Origin: CAZIGM01 sp964538675
Lineage (GTDB): Bacteria; Bacillota; Bacilli; Tepidibacillales; Tepidibacillaceae
Direction of reading: 5' to 3'
Assembly (NCBI GenBank): GCA_964538675.1
Contig: CAZIGM010000002.1
Span: 16,086 to 80,085, forward strand
DNA: 64,000 bases
Both the position numbers and the translations under genes were made by a program. This document shows positions 7,735 through 16,316 of the stretch, piece by piece. The notes below the pieces were generated by a model that saw nothing but the letters and a program-made list of their open reading frames with translations, made no database searches and was not told where the DNA came from. Numbering within the stretch: the first letter of the stretch is position 1; each line of letters opens with the position of its first letter.

Positions 7735-7968
7735 TTAACATTCGACAATTTAAGACAAATTTCGGGAGATACACGGTATCATTGCGAACAAAGTGAGCTT
7801 ACCACTTTAGTCAGAAATCATGGATTAAGGCGCTGTCGCTATTTACGATTAGAAGGTGCAAAAATTCATATAACATTAGCAAACACAGCTTGCAACATAA
7901 TAATGATGGTGAATTTGTTAAAATCAAAGGACCAACCTAGCTTTACTCTGCTAAGAAAAGCAGGCTAG
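7735..7968 (+). pseudogene. IS1182-like transposase C-terminal remnant
   Basis: A reading frame without a start codon encodes about 74 residues ending at TAG 7966-7968. It includes TRYHCEQSELTTLVRNHG and then LRRCRYLRLEGAKIHITLA, followed by NTACNIIMMVNLL. This matches the C-terminal end of IS1182/IS1380-type DDE transposases, in which a 'GLR..RYRGL.K...H..L...A.NI' block closes the protein. Nothing upstream continues the transposase, so only a fragment is left. It marks the left edge of the accessory island. Confidence 0.7.
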
Positions 7969-8095
7969 ACATGGATAATGGATAAATATTAGGTGAAATT
8001 CACCATATATTAAACTCCTCTATCTTTGATTTTATTATGAATATCAATTTCTATTAAAATGAATTAATTTAAATGAATATTTATTCAATTTATAA

Positions 8096-8134
8096 GGAAA
8101 CTGCGTAAAAAAAGCCCTTTTCTAAGCAGTTTCC
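8096..8134. repeat. Inverted-repeat hairpin, possible IS end
   Basis: GGAAACTGC (8096-8104) and GCAGTTTCC (8126-8134) form a perfect 9-bp inverted repeat about 130 bases after the transposase remnant. It could be an IS terminal repeat or a terminator. There is no T-run directly after the stem, which favours the IS reading. Confidence 0.4.
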
Positions 8135-8310
8135 CCGGTACCTTTGCGAATGGAAATGAGCTTGTTAGTCTTCATAATTTTATCCTTTTGATAGTTTTTT
8201 TAAAATAATTATCATTAATGATTAACAAAGACATTTAATTTAAGGTGTCTCCACATGGCTCCCGACGTTGATTTTGATGTCTTGAGCGTTTTTTTTACAC
8301 AGTTCCGTAC

Positions 8311-8550
8311 GTGGACACTTTTCTACGCTATTTTTCACATTTTGCTCGTTCGCAGAAACATGTCCACTATATATGCGTATTTAGGGAACAATTCATACAA
8401 TATATTGAGTGTTCAATTTTGATGTTTTTCCGTAAGTAAAATGGCACAATAGGTTCACCTTGATGTCTTGATTGCAATTTGTTATTATGCCGTTCTCGGC
8501 AAAATGTCCACAGTGCTATTGTGGTTAAGCCCGTTCTCGGAAACAAGTCA
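8311..8550. mobile_element. IS21-like terminal repeat cluster without transposase
   Basis: Four related ~20-bp repeats of the type GTGGACATTTTGCCGAGAAC occur here. One is on the plus strand (8311-8328, GTGGACACTTTTCTACGC). Three are on the minus strand (8344-8366, 8489-8511 and 8529-8550), two of them with CCGAGAACGG. Several directly spaced copies of a TGTGGACA-type repeat are typical of IS21-family ends, where the transposase binds. No istA/istB gene is present. The region 7969-8583 otherwise holds no convincing gene. Confidence 0.45.
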
Positions 8551-8583
8551 ATAGTTGAATCCAACTGAGAACGGTAAGGTAGT

Positions 8584-9807
8584 TTAAAATCCAGGGGTGC
8601 ACTTCAGGATATATTCTGCATCTGTAAGCCGTTGTTCTGCCTCTTCACATAGCGTATCGTATGTAGTTATTCTTATATCACTCCGATTATTAGTCAGTAA
8701 CCGCCTCCATTGATATATTGGGATTGACGGTTTTTTGCCAATAATCAGATTTATTTCTGGCTCGTAATATTCAATTCCTTCATCTGCCAAAGTCCTTTTT
8801 ACCTTATCTTGTTCCAATAAACGTTTGTAGTTCTTCACTTGCGTAATAGCGTCGTGGACAGCAGAAACAAACATAGGAACATCCGATACCGACTTAGTTA
8901 AATCAATATTGGAACGCTTTAACTCAAAGAGTTCCCAATCACCTATAATTGTATTTCTCATAAAAATATCTAACCTACGGTCCTTTTTCCCTATGTCTAA
9001 ATCAGGGAATCTTAGCCATAACTGTGTTGAAATCCTATCATATTTTCCTCCAAATATTTCCTGGTAATGTTGCCGCAAGAATTCCTCTAAATGCCTTTCT
9101 TTTGCATCGCTAAAAATCAACTTATTGAATTCAACCAGAACATCATTAGCTGCGATAACCTTTTTGAGGGTAGGTTGAATCAGGGACATTGACTTTCTTG
9201 TCACGCCGGAAAATTCATTTTCAGCTATAAATCGAGATGTATGAATACCACTGTCCGAAAGACTGATACATATCCCGTCATCGTTTTCCGTTAAAAAATT
9301 GCGAAGATTGTTCCGCACAACCGCCTCGTTTTTTGCTGATGCTTTTATGAACGTGTTTATATTTCCAGCTCCAATTCGATATGTACTGTTTGGTAACATA
9401 GAAGTTAGTTGTTTTTCATACAACGAAAGTAATTCTTCATCATCAATGCCCAATTTCTCAGTATCAAAGTTATTTATTGCATATAAAGTGACACCGTCAA
9501 CAGGAAGCCAAAGATCATACTTCCTTTTAGATATGTATTTTGACATCAAATCCCGCAACTCTGCCAAGTCAAGATTATCGGGTGTAAATTTCTCAAATAC
9601 CGTACTAGGTGCATAACACATAAGAAATGCGTCTGAACTTTGGTAGAATCTCTCTGGCGGGCATTCAAAAATTCTATCATCAATATGGGATAACTTTTGA
9701 ATTTTTCCACTATAAAGTTCAGACTCATTAAGAAGTCTTTGAAAAAACACCTCAAAAGCGTTCCTGTCAAATCTTCCGATAATCGATTTTATCAAACCAT
9801 CATCCAT
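8584..9807 (-). CDS. Shedu-like DUF4263 protein with PD-(D/E)XK nuclease domain
   Basis: The last gene of the five-gene operon (407 residues). The C-terminal part is a PD-(D/E)XK nuclease of the DUF4263/Shedu type. RLDIF supplies the metal Asp (about residue 280), WELFELKR the E-x-K (about Glu295, Lys297), and DAITQVKNYKRLL the downstream Gln. INLIIGKKPS and ITTYDTLCEEA are the closing family motifs. The N-terminal ~250 residues are not recognised and may be the sensing part. Start ATG 9807 has the RBS GGAGG; the longer frame lacks one. Shedu is a known single-gene anti-phage nuclease, but here it follows HerA, NurA, GHKL and radical SAM genes. Confidence 0.8.
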   Translation of the reverse strand: MDDGLIKSIIGRFDRNAFEVFFQRLLNESELYSGKIQKLSHIDDRIFECPPERFYQSSDAFLMCYAPSTVFEKFTPDNLDLAELRDLMSKYISKRKYDLWLPVDGVTLYAINNFDTEKLGIDDEELLSLYEKQLTSMLPNSTYRIGAGNINTFIKASAKNEAVVRNNLRNFLTENDDGICISLSDSGIHTSRFIAENEFSGVTRKSMSLIQPTLKKVIAANDVLVEFNKLIFSDAKERHLEEFLRQHYQEIFGGKYDRISTQLWLRFPDLDIGKKDRRLDIFMRNTIIGDWELFELKRSNIDLTKSVSDVPMFVSAVHDAITQVKNYKRLLEQDKVKRTLADEGIEYYEPEINLIIGKKPSIPIYQWRRLLTNNRSDIRITTYDTLCEEAEQRLTDAEYILKCTPGF

Positions 9808-9955
9808 TTTTACCTCCTGAATTATCCAATTCACCAACCAATCTTCGAAGTCGCTAAAATACATATACTCGTACCCCTGATCATTCTTTTAGTTGAATAA
9901 ATTTGAATTCTGAATCTAAGGGTAAAACTAATTCTGATTCCATATTTCTTGGATA

Positions 9956-11815
9956 TCAATCTCTCTTTATCTGGTAATACTCCAACACTTCACGCACATT
10001 CTTTTCCTGACAATGTTCAATATCTTCGTCTGCAAATCGGTTGCTCGCAATTATATCTTTTGCAACTTGCAATTGTTTCTCATCGAGAGCCGTAAATTTA
10101 TCCCACCATTCGTTCACAAGATTACTTTCATCGTCATAATGACTTCGATATCTATCCGCAAGTCGAGTCCGAAGTTCTTCGTCATACTTTCGGCGATATA
10201 TAATAAATGCTTCTGGCATCCAAAGAATTTTATTATATTCATCAATATCTTTCCCAAACGCTTCTTCAAAAAATGCTTTGCCACGTCCGATTTTACCTTT
10301 TGTAGCATTAAGTACAGCTTGTATTGCACGAATAAACTTACGGTTCCAGTTCTTTCCGATGTAATCACGATTGCGGAAATAAATTGGGTCGTCAATCGGA
10401 TGATACTTCATAGGAAATGAGTAAATTGTGACACCAAGTTCTTCACAAAGATCTATGTTAATCCTCATTCGATAATATAGTTCATCCGGCTTGTCTTGAT
10501 AGTTATAAAGTAGATAGTTTGAAAGGTTACTAATACCGTGTTTAGCTGCTGTTTTTATTGCCTTTATATAAATATTGCTCATAGAATAATGGTCAAATGC
10601 TATACGTAGCGGGCGAATATTAATTTCGGATAGTTTTGCCATTTTTGCATCCGTGACCAATCTTGCATCAATACCTTGATTAAAATCAATATAGCGTGCA
10701 CGTTTCACTTTTTTAAAAATTTTATCATACAATGGGCGAACAGTATCATCAAAAGCAAGGATACTATCTTTTGTTGCGGCTTCAGTGTATAGTAAATTTA
10801 ACTTTTCCCGTTTGCGATAGAAGTTGCCAGCGTCTTCTTCGCTCATTTTTTTTGAAAGACGATCATATATTCCAATCATTTTTTTTCTATACGCTCTGAT
10901 ATTATAACTAGCTTTCAGATTATCTATAGTGAAGCTATACTCGCTTGGCGGCATATACATTGCACTTTTCGCAAATCCACATTCTTTAATTTCATCAATA
11001 ATTATATCAAAACATTTTGATGCAAAAACGTTATTGTCCATTAAAAGCAGATCCTTTTGAGCACCAAAGCGTTCTTCTGTCTCCTTAATTTGTTGTTTTA
11101 GAGCTATATAATCATTATAGTCCGGTTCGAGTCTCGGCACAGCACAAAATTCACACTTATTTACACAGCCCCTTGTCATATAACCAAAGTACGCATTATT
11201 TGCAGGATACTTGTAATCTATCTCATCAAGAATAGAATAATCTAACGGCAATTCATCAATAATATATTGATTGTCATTATCTAGAATTCCAGGTGTGTTT
11301 AACAAACCTTTATGAGGATCAATTCCCGTTTCTTTTTTAATTTCTTCTGGCAAAATGGTTGACGCAATACCTCCCACGAGCATTCTACCGTCGTCTTTGC
11401 AAAATTTCTTTGCATAGTTGACTGTTTCAATTGTTTTATTCCAATAAAAGCTAAACAGCGTAGTAATGCCTACTACGTCATATTTTGGAAAGTCCTCAGC
11501 CTTGTACCGTAATCGATACACTTTAATTTTATTTTCCAACTCACTATTTTGAAAGTCCGGGATAGCATCTAAGGGAGCATATTTCCCAGTCTTAATGTGT
11601 TCAATCAGTTTAGGAAAGTACTTACCAAGAGAAGCATCTCCAATTTCATCAAAAAACTCCTCACAGAGGAGCCTTGCAGCAAGCTCTTTTAGATTTCCCT
11701 TGAAAAATCTTACATCATCTTCAAGACGACGATAGTATGTGGCTAATTTCATTAGCCCCATAGGTGGATATTTGTTTTTATAATCTGGCTCAATTAGCAA
11801 CACTCTTCGATTCAT
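9956..11815 (-). CDS. B12-binding-domain radical SAM enzyme in the putative defence operon
   Basis: A 619-residue protein. The N-terminal region (VLLIEPDYKNKYPPMGLMKL, then YDVVGITTLFSFYW and MLVGGIAS, residues 4-151) has the Rossmann pattern of a cobalamin-binding domain. The radical SAM cluster motif CVNKCEFC (Cys217, Cys221, Cys224) follows GYMTRG. A later segment, IDFNQGIDARLVTD, is typical of radical SAM barrels. The C-terminal ~150 residues are unassigned. The substrate is unknown; such enzymes modify RNA, lipids or peptides. Its start overlaps the stop of the GHKL gene by four bases (ATGA), which implies translational coupling and a shared task. Confidence 0.8.
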   Translation of the reverse strand: MNRRVLLIEPDYKNKYPPMGLMKLATYYRRLEDDVRFFKGNLKELAARLLCEEFFDEIGDASLGKYFPKLIEHIKTGKYAPLDAIPDFQNSELENKIKVYRLRYKAEDFPKYDVVGITTLFSFYWNKTIETVNYAKKFCKDDGRMLVGGIASTILPEEIKKETGIDPHKGLLNTPGILDNDNQYIIDELPLDYSILDEIDYKYPANNAYFGYMTRGCVNKCEFCAVPRLEPDYNDYIALKQQIKETEERFGAQKDLLLMDNNVFASKCFDIIIDEIKECGFAKSAMYMPPSEYSFTIDNLKASYNIRAYRKKMIGIYDRLSKKMSEEDAGNFYRKREKLNLLYTEAATKDSILAFDDTVRPLYDKIFKKVKRARYIDFNQGIDARLVTDAKMAKLSEINIRPLRIAFDHYSMSNIYIKAIKTAAKHGISNLSNYLLYNYQDKPDELYYRMRINIDLCEELGVTIYSFPMKYHPIDDPIYFRNRDYIGKNWNRKFIRAIQAVLNATKGKIGRGKAFFEEAFGKDIDEYNKILWMPEAFIIYRRKYDEELRTRLADRYRSHYDDESNLVNEWWDKFTALDEKQLQVAKDIIASNRFADEDIEHCQEKNVREVLEYYQIKRD

Positions 11816-13380
11816 TGTAGTTCGTCCTCGATCTTCTGTATTATGGTTTCAGCAGTCTCTTTGTTAGTAGATGAGACAATAATTCCAAATATTTTTGAAA
11901 TAAGTTTCCGTTCTTTTTTACTATAGGTTGATAGCTTATCCGTTCTCCATGGAATTTTAGTATCCTTTGTAATGTTTGATTCAGGTGGTTTTACACTTGT
12001 CACTATAGGATTTTTTTGATTTCGCTCCGTTTCAATACGGTTAATTAAGCGCCCCATGACGTTATTATCATTTCCATCAGCTTTTTTCTTTTTCTTTTCG
12101 ATATTTTTTTTTGCTTCTTCTGCCTTAGATTTTGCTTTCTTAATTTCTGCAAATTCGGCTTCTCTATGCGCGGTATCAACAAATACGCCTTTTGCTTCTT
12201 TTTCCTTGAACTCCGCTTCTTTCTTAGCCAAGAAATCTATCTTATTAAACGCACTATTAATGGCAGAACCGCTATAATATGTACTTTTGAGTTCATCATT
12301 AAAATATTGTTTAAGTTCTCGTTCAAATTGATTGCGTGTTTCATTTTCATTAAAATAATCTCTCTGAGAATTCGGTATAAGGTTTTTCGCCACAGCAAAA
12401 ACTTCACCGATAAAATAATGATGCCCCCTGTCTTCTTTGAATAGTTTTTGCAATGCGTTGTCGTCACCTATCTGAATATTTTCCTTACGCAGACGAAGGC
12501 CACGCATTTGGCAATCCTTATGAATAGCCGCCTTAAAAACAGATACTCCCCACCAAATCCACGCGAGAAGGTTACCATCTACATCTCTAATATCTTTGAA
12601 TTCAATAGAAAATATTTCATCATCACCTTTAGCATGAGTTTTATACTTTGTCTTATATTTTTTTACCACTGTTTCACCATTCAGAGTGATATCATATTCA
12701 TCAATATTATACTTTATTTCATCGGCATGTTTATGAATCTCCTTTCGGAATATAAAAGTGTTTATATAAGGAACAGGAGCCACAAAAGATAGATATTCCT
12801 TTATTTGTGCAAAATCAAGCAAGTCAGTGTTTGCATCATTAATTCCAACAAGTTCAACCTTAAACCAATGTTCATTGGGATCCGCCTTGTCTTCTGTCGT
12901 AAATTCATTTATAGAACGAAGAACATCACTTGCAGTATATTTTTCACCCCTTCCATTCGCAACAATCATTTCACGCATTTTTTGAGCATTGCAACACATA
13001 GTTGAGATGATAGTTTCGCCTTTTGCAGTCGATGTAAAAACCAATTCTCTACAATAAGCAAGCCCACATAACCTACCAATTCCACGAAAGCCCTTATCCT
13101 CACCTATTTTTTTATCAGAATCGGCAATGTTACCTAAAGTTTTCTGGAAATCAGCAGCCGGAATCCCTGTTGCATTATCTTCTATACTGATAATTCGTTT
13201 ATCAGAATCAAGCCAGATATGAATACGCCCCTCACCTTGAAGCAAGAGTCCTTCTCGTTCTGCTTTGTCAATTTGATCACATGCGTTCTGTATATATTCG
13301 CGATAAATAACTCTTGAATCTTGGTACATTCCTGTCGTAAGATTTTCTAATATATTTACACCAAAAACATATTTGTCCAT
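11812..13380 (-). CDS. GHKL (Hsp90/MutL-type) ATPase with C-terminal coiled coil
   Basis: A 522-residue protein. The Bergerat ATP-binding fold is clear: N-box REYIQNACDQID (Glu28, Asn32), G1 box IEDNATGIP (Asp68) and G2 box GFRGIGRLCG (about 97-106). About residues 200-370 resemble the Hsp90/MutL middle domain. A strongly charged Lys/Glu/Ala-rich coiled coil spans about 390-435, ahead of a tail. It is probably an ATP-gated clamp or switch. Comparable GHKL ATPases occur in known anti-phage operons. The RBS region lies just before ATG 13380, 29 bases after the HerA stop. The four-base overlap with the radical SAM gene shows operon structure. Confidence 0.85.
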   Translation of the reverse strand: MDKYVFGVNILENLTTGMYQDSRVIYREYIQNACDQIDKAEREGLLLQGEGRIHIWLDSDKRIISIEDNATGIPAADFQKTLGNIADSDKKIGEDKGFRGIGRLCGLAYCRELVFTSTAKGETIISTMCCNAQKMREMIVANGRGEKYTASDVLRSINEFTTEDKADPNEHWFKVELVGINDANTDLLDFAQIKEYLSFVAPVPYINTFIFRKEIHKHADEIKYNIDEYDITLNGETVVKKYKTKYKTHAKGDDEIFSIEFKDIRDVDGNLLAWIWWGVSVFKAAIHKDCQMRGLRLRKENIQIGDDNALQKLFKEDRGHHYFIGEVFAVAKNLIPNSQRDYFNENETRNQFERELKQYFNDELKSTYYSGSAINSAFNKIDFLAKKEAEFKEKEAKGVFVDTAHREAEFAEIKKAKSKAEEAKKNIEKKKKKADGNDNNVMGRLINRIETERNQKNPIVTSVKPPESNITKDTKIPWRTDKLSTYSKKERKLISKIFGIIVSSTNKETAETIIQKIEDELQ

Positions 13381-13409
13381 TAACTCACTCCTCTCACTTT
13401 AATTGTTTG

Positions 13410-15134
13410 TCAGTCTTTGAATTGCTTATATATTGGTTTTGGAAATTTGATTTTCAGTAAGGAGCGAAAAATTGGATTTTGAATTAGATAATCCCCCTGT
13501 TCCAATCTGGTTAACATGTTTTTATATGTACTCGGTAAACTACCATAATCCTTAGTAGCAGTTTCAATAGAGTTTGTTCGACCATATGCATGAGTGGAAC
13601 AATTTCCAGTAACTCGCTGATGTATATTGGAACGGAACTGTTCCGCACCAAAAAGCACAATGCCCAGCGAGCGACCACGTTCTGTAACATCTAGAATTTC
13701 TCTCAAAATTGGCGATGTCTTTGGTGTCTCTTTCGAGGCGTATTTATTGAGTTCGTCAATGAATACAATGATTCTCGATGGTGGATTAACACCATCTTCT
13801 CCGTCATATTCACCCAATTTTAAATTGTAAATTGTACGCACCGCATCACCAAATACAAATGCTTGTTTATCCTCTGGAAGTTTAGCAACATCAATAACAC
13901 AAACCTCATTTTTACTTATATGTTTCAACGCATCTGCCAAACGGCATTCATGCTTGCTTGGGTCAGGACGGTTTGCAAACATATCATCATTTTTAGTTGC
14001 TTTGTTGATAATACGTTTAAACTTTCTCCAACTGAGCACAGATATTTCATTAGAAACCCTTTGCTGACCTTTTGTTGAAGGTTGCGACCTTTGGGAAAGC
14101 TCGTTTACCTTATCTCTAAAGTCTTGCCATGTTACAATGTTTCCACCACCAAAATCAGGGTCCATATCATCAATAATTTTGCTGATTATCGACTCCATTG
14201 TTTGTTGTGGGTCATCAACATCTGCAAACAGCATTTCAAGACTTTCTTTATCATCTTCATACGAATATTTGAACTTTTCAAGTTGTTGATAATCCATATA
14301 TACCTTCACATCATCTACGCCAAGATAAGTACTTCTTTTTGCTGATGTATTGCTCGAAAACGGAATATAGTATTTGACGTTCTTAAACGGTTCTGTTGAT
14401 AGTTTAAGAATTTCATAGTCAGCAAAAACCCTTTCTTTTTCGCCTGGTTTGTCGGCAATAAAGTCATTTGCTCTATCAATTGCCATAAGATCTTTGCCTT
14501 TGACATTAAAAATAACAAATGCAACACTATCATCGGCATCATCAACTTTTATGTAATGGTCCTGAATAGCTTTCAACAGAAACATAGCGTACGAAGTCTT
14601 TGATGCAAGTCCTGAAATACCTGAGATATTTAGATGTGCTCCCTCAGGACCCAATATGAATTTAGAGTTGAGATTCACCGGCAATATAACCTCATCATTG
14701 GTTCCTTCATACATCTTCAGCGAACCACAAACAAGAGGATTCTGAACTTTATCAAGACCTAATGCCATAGTTATTTCTTCAGCTGTAGCAAGATATACTG
14801 GAGCATTATTATGAACAGGAGTATAAAGGTTTTTGTCGTTGAAAGATATTGCAGCTTCAGCATAGTTCATCCTTACACGTAAAGTCGATTCTTCTACATT
14901 AACATCCCCGAAGTCGCTGGAAATGAAATTTGTTAAAAAGCTCTGAGCATCGGTAATATGAGAGATATTTTCAATCACACCAAATGAAAACGAGTTGTCA
15001 ATATGCTTAACTTTAACAATGTCGAATGCATGAAGCTTCAAATCTGAGTCTGTCCAAAAATTAAACTTATCCATTGTAGTCGGCGTTTTTTCAATGGCAA
15101 GTACACGTCCTATAAGTTTGTTTTTACTATTCAT
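13410..15134 (-). CDS. HerA-like hexameric ATPase / DNA translocase
   Basis: A 574-residue protein. It has an N-terminal beta-barrel of the HAS type (GRVLAIEKTPT, about residues 9-60), followed by a FtsK/HerA RecA-like domain. The Walker A region is unusual: GISGLASKTS at about residues 172-181, in which the second Gly of GxxxxGK[ST] is replaced by Ser and one residue is gained. Walker B is intact (IIVFIDELNKYA, about 435-446). The HerA signature GRSLGIVLFGAEQFRSNI follows. HerA proteins pump DNA and form a complex with NurA, whose gene lies directly upstream. It may translocate DNA for cleavage by NurA or Shedu. Confidence 0.85.
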   Translation of the reverse strand: MNSKNKLIGRVLAIEKTPTTMDKFNFWTDSDLKLHAFDIVKVKHIDNSFSFGVIENISHITDAQSFLTNFISSDFGDVNVEESTLRVRMNYAEAAISFNDKNLYTPVHNNAPVYLATAEEITMALGLDKVQNPLVCGSLKMYEGTNDEVILPVNLNSKFILGPEGAHLNISGISGLASKTSYAMFLLKAIQDHYIKVDDADDSVAFVIFNVKGKDLMAIDRANDFIADKPGEKERVFADYEILKLSTEPFKNVKYYIPFSSNTSAKRSTYLGVDDVKVYMDYQQLEKFKYSYEDDKESLEMLFADVDDPQQTMESIISKIIDDMDPDFGGGNIVTWQDFRDKVNELSQRSQPSTKGQQRVSNEISVLSWRKFKRIINKATKNDDMFANRPDPSKHECRLADALKHISKNEVCVIDVAKLPEDKQAFVFGDAVRTIYNLKLGEYDGEDGVNPPSRIIVFIDELNKYASKETPKTSPILREILDVTERGRSLGIVLFGAEQFRSNIHQRVTGNCSTHAYGRTNSIETATKDYGSLPSTYKNMLTRLEQGDYLIQNPIFRSLLKIKFPKPIYKQFKD

Positions 15135-15149
15135 TATTTTTACTCCTCC

Positions 15150-16316
15150 TTAAAATAGATGCAGAAAACTTTCTGTACTCAAATATTTTGACTTCACAAA
15201 AGACTCAGTAAGATATATAGGATAGATGTGATTCGCCCAACGCAAATCCGAACCATAGCAAACCGGATTACGTTCGTTTATCAGGTACGCACTAAGCACA
15301 TCTACAAGGTCACTATCTATGCCATTATCGACATCTTCTTGCGTCACAAGTATTTTTTCTACTTTCAATATTCCATCAAAAGGAGTTCGAGTCCGTTTCT
15401 TATCCCTAAGCCGAATGTACCACACCGCAAACTGGATATCATTACCCAAAAAATCACTAACAAAACAGGCCACAGGCGTACGGTGATACAGTGGTAAGTC
15501 AGCAATAAATCCAGGATTTGATTTCCCATTAATATCCAAACATGTTTCTGGGTTAAAATTCTTTGAGACCCCTAGTACCCAACTGTAATTGTTTTTGAAC
15601 ATCTGGTATTTCCTTTTATCGGCCTTGTCCTCTTTGGTTGGCTTATATTCAAGCGAACCATCTTTAACCAAATAGTTATTTTGGTTTAACTTGCCCTCAC
15701 GAACAAGCTCGGCGACCAGTTCTTTTTCACGTTCTATCATACGGTCTTGGATACACGCAGTTCCCCTATCTTCAAACTTCTTGTCTGTATTTTTTGCTGT
15801 TTTATATGGCAATATCGTAGAAAACACTATACCTACCCGTTTTAACTCTGCACACTCATTTAGCTTTTTGGCTGTTGCATTAAAAAAACCCGGTATCCCA
15901 TCGGCATCAGCAATATCTGGCAATGACAATACTATCTCTCGTTTGAACTTCTCTGGAATGACTGTTTTATTAACTCTACGACAACAGCCAACTCCAATTT
16001 GTCCAGCGATTACAGGATAAATTACACTTCTGCCATTAGACACTTTATAGGCAATATCATCAACTTTAAACACCCTACGAGAACCATCTAAAAAATAAGC
16101 GAGTAACTGCTCATCCCTTGCCGCAAGTTTTTTTCTTAAATCTTCAAGAGAAATATATTTGCGGTGTGGAGTGGTTTCAGCTGTCTTTTTCCAGATGATC
16201 GAATTATCTCCATAATCTATAAATGGGCGTTCAACGTAATCTAGTCCATATTTATGAGCCTTATAGCTTTTACCTCCAGTTTCTCTCGCCAAGACAGTCA
16301 TTATTTTATCTGCCAT
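15150..16316 (-). CDS. NurA-like 5'-3' nuclease, HerA partner
   Basis: A 388-residue protein. NurA family motifs are visible in order: FLDGSRR with the first catalytic Asp (about residue 77), KDGSL with the second (about Asp219), WVLGVSKNF (about 246-254), and a C-terminal RWANHIYPIYLTES with the conserved His-x-x-Pro. NurA nucleases trim DNA ends together with HerA in archaea and in some bacterial defence loci. ATG 16316 is preceded by GGAGG at seven bases; the longer frame to 16403 has no RBS. It is the first gene of the five-gene operon, 15 bases ahead of herA. Confidence 0.75.
   Translation of the reverse strand: MADKIMTVLARETGGKSYKAHKYGLDYVERPFIDYGDNSIIWKKTAETTPHRKYISLEDLRKKLAARDEQLLAYFLDGSRRVFKVDDIAYKVSNGRSVIYPVIAGQIGVGCCRRVNKTVIPEKFKREIVLSLPDIADADGIPGFFNATAKKLNECAELKRVGIVFSTILPYKTAKNTDKKFEDRGTACIQDRMIEREKELVAELVREGKLNQNNYLVKDGSLEYKPTKEDKADKRKYQMFKNNYSWVLGVSKNFNPETCLDINGKSNPGFIADLPLYHRTPVACFVSDFLGNDIQFAVWYIRLRDKKRTRTPFDGILKVEKILVTQEDVDNGIDSDLVDVLSAYLINERNPVCYGSDLRWANHIYPIYLTESFVKSKYLSTESFLHLF

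Noticed and set aside
8205..8225. Fur-box-like palindrome TAATTATCATTAATGATTA
   Set aside because: It lies in IS-scar DNA with no gene start nearby; AT-rich chance match.
8367..8564. Minus-strand 65-codon ORF over the IS21-like repeats
   Set aside because: No RBS, no family, and it lies wholly across terminal-repeat DNA; chance frame.
10013..14545. Many plus-strand ORFs of 60-135 codons opposite the defence-like operon
   Set aside because: They are shadows of the clearly coding minus strand, lack RBSs and have low-complexity translations.
8584..16316. Reading the operon as Dnd/Ssp, BREX, HerA-Sir2 or HerA-DUF4297
   Set aside because: None of the hallmark genes of those systems (dndBCDE, brxC/pglZ, Sir2, DUF4297) is present; the HerA partner here is NurA-like.
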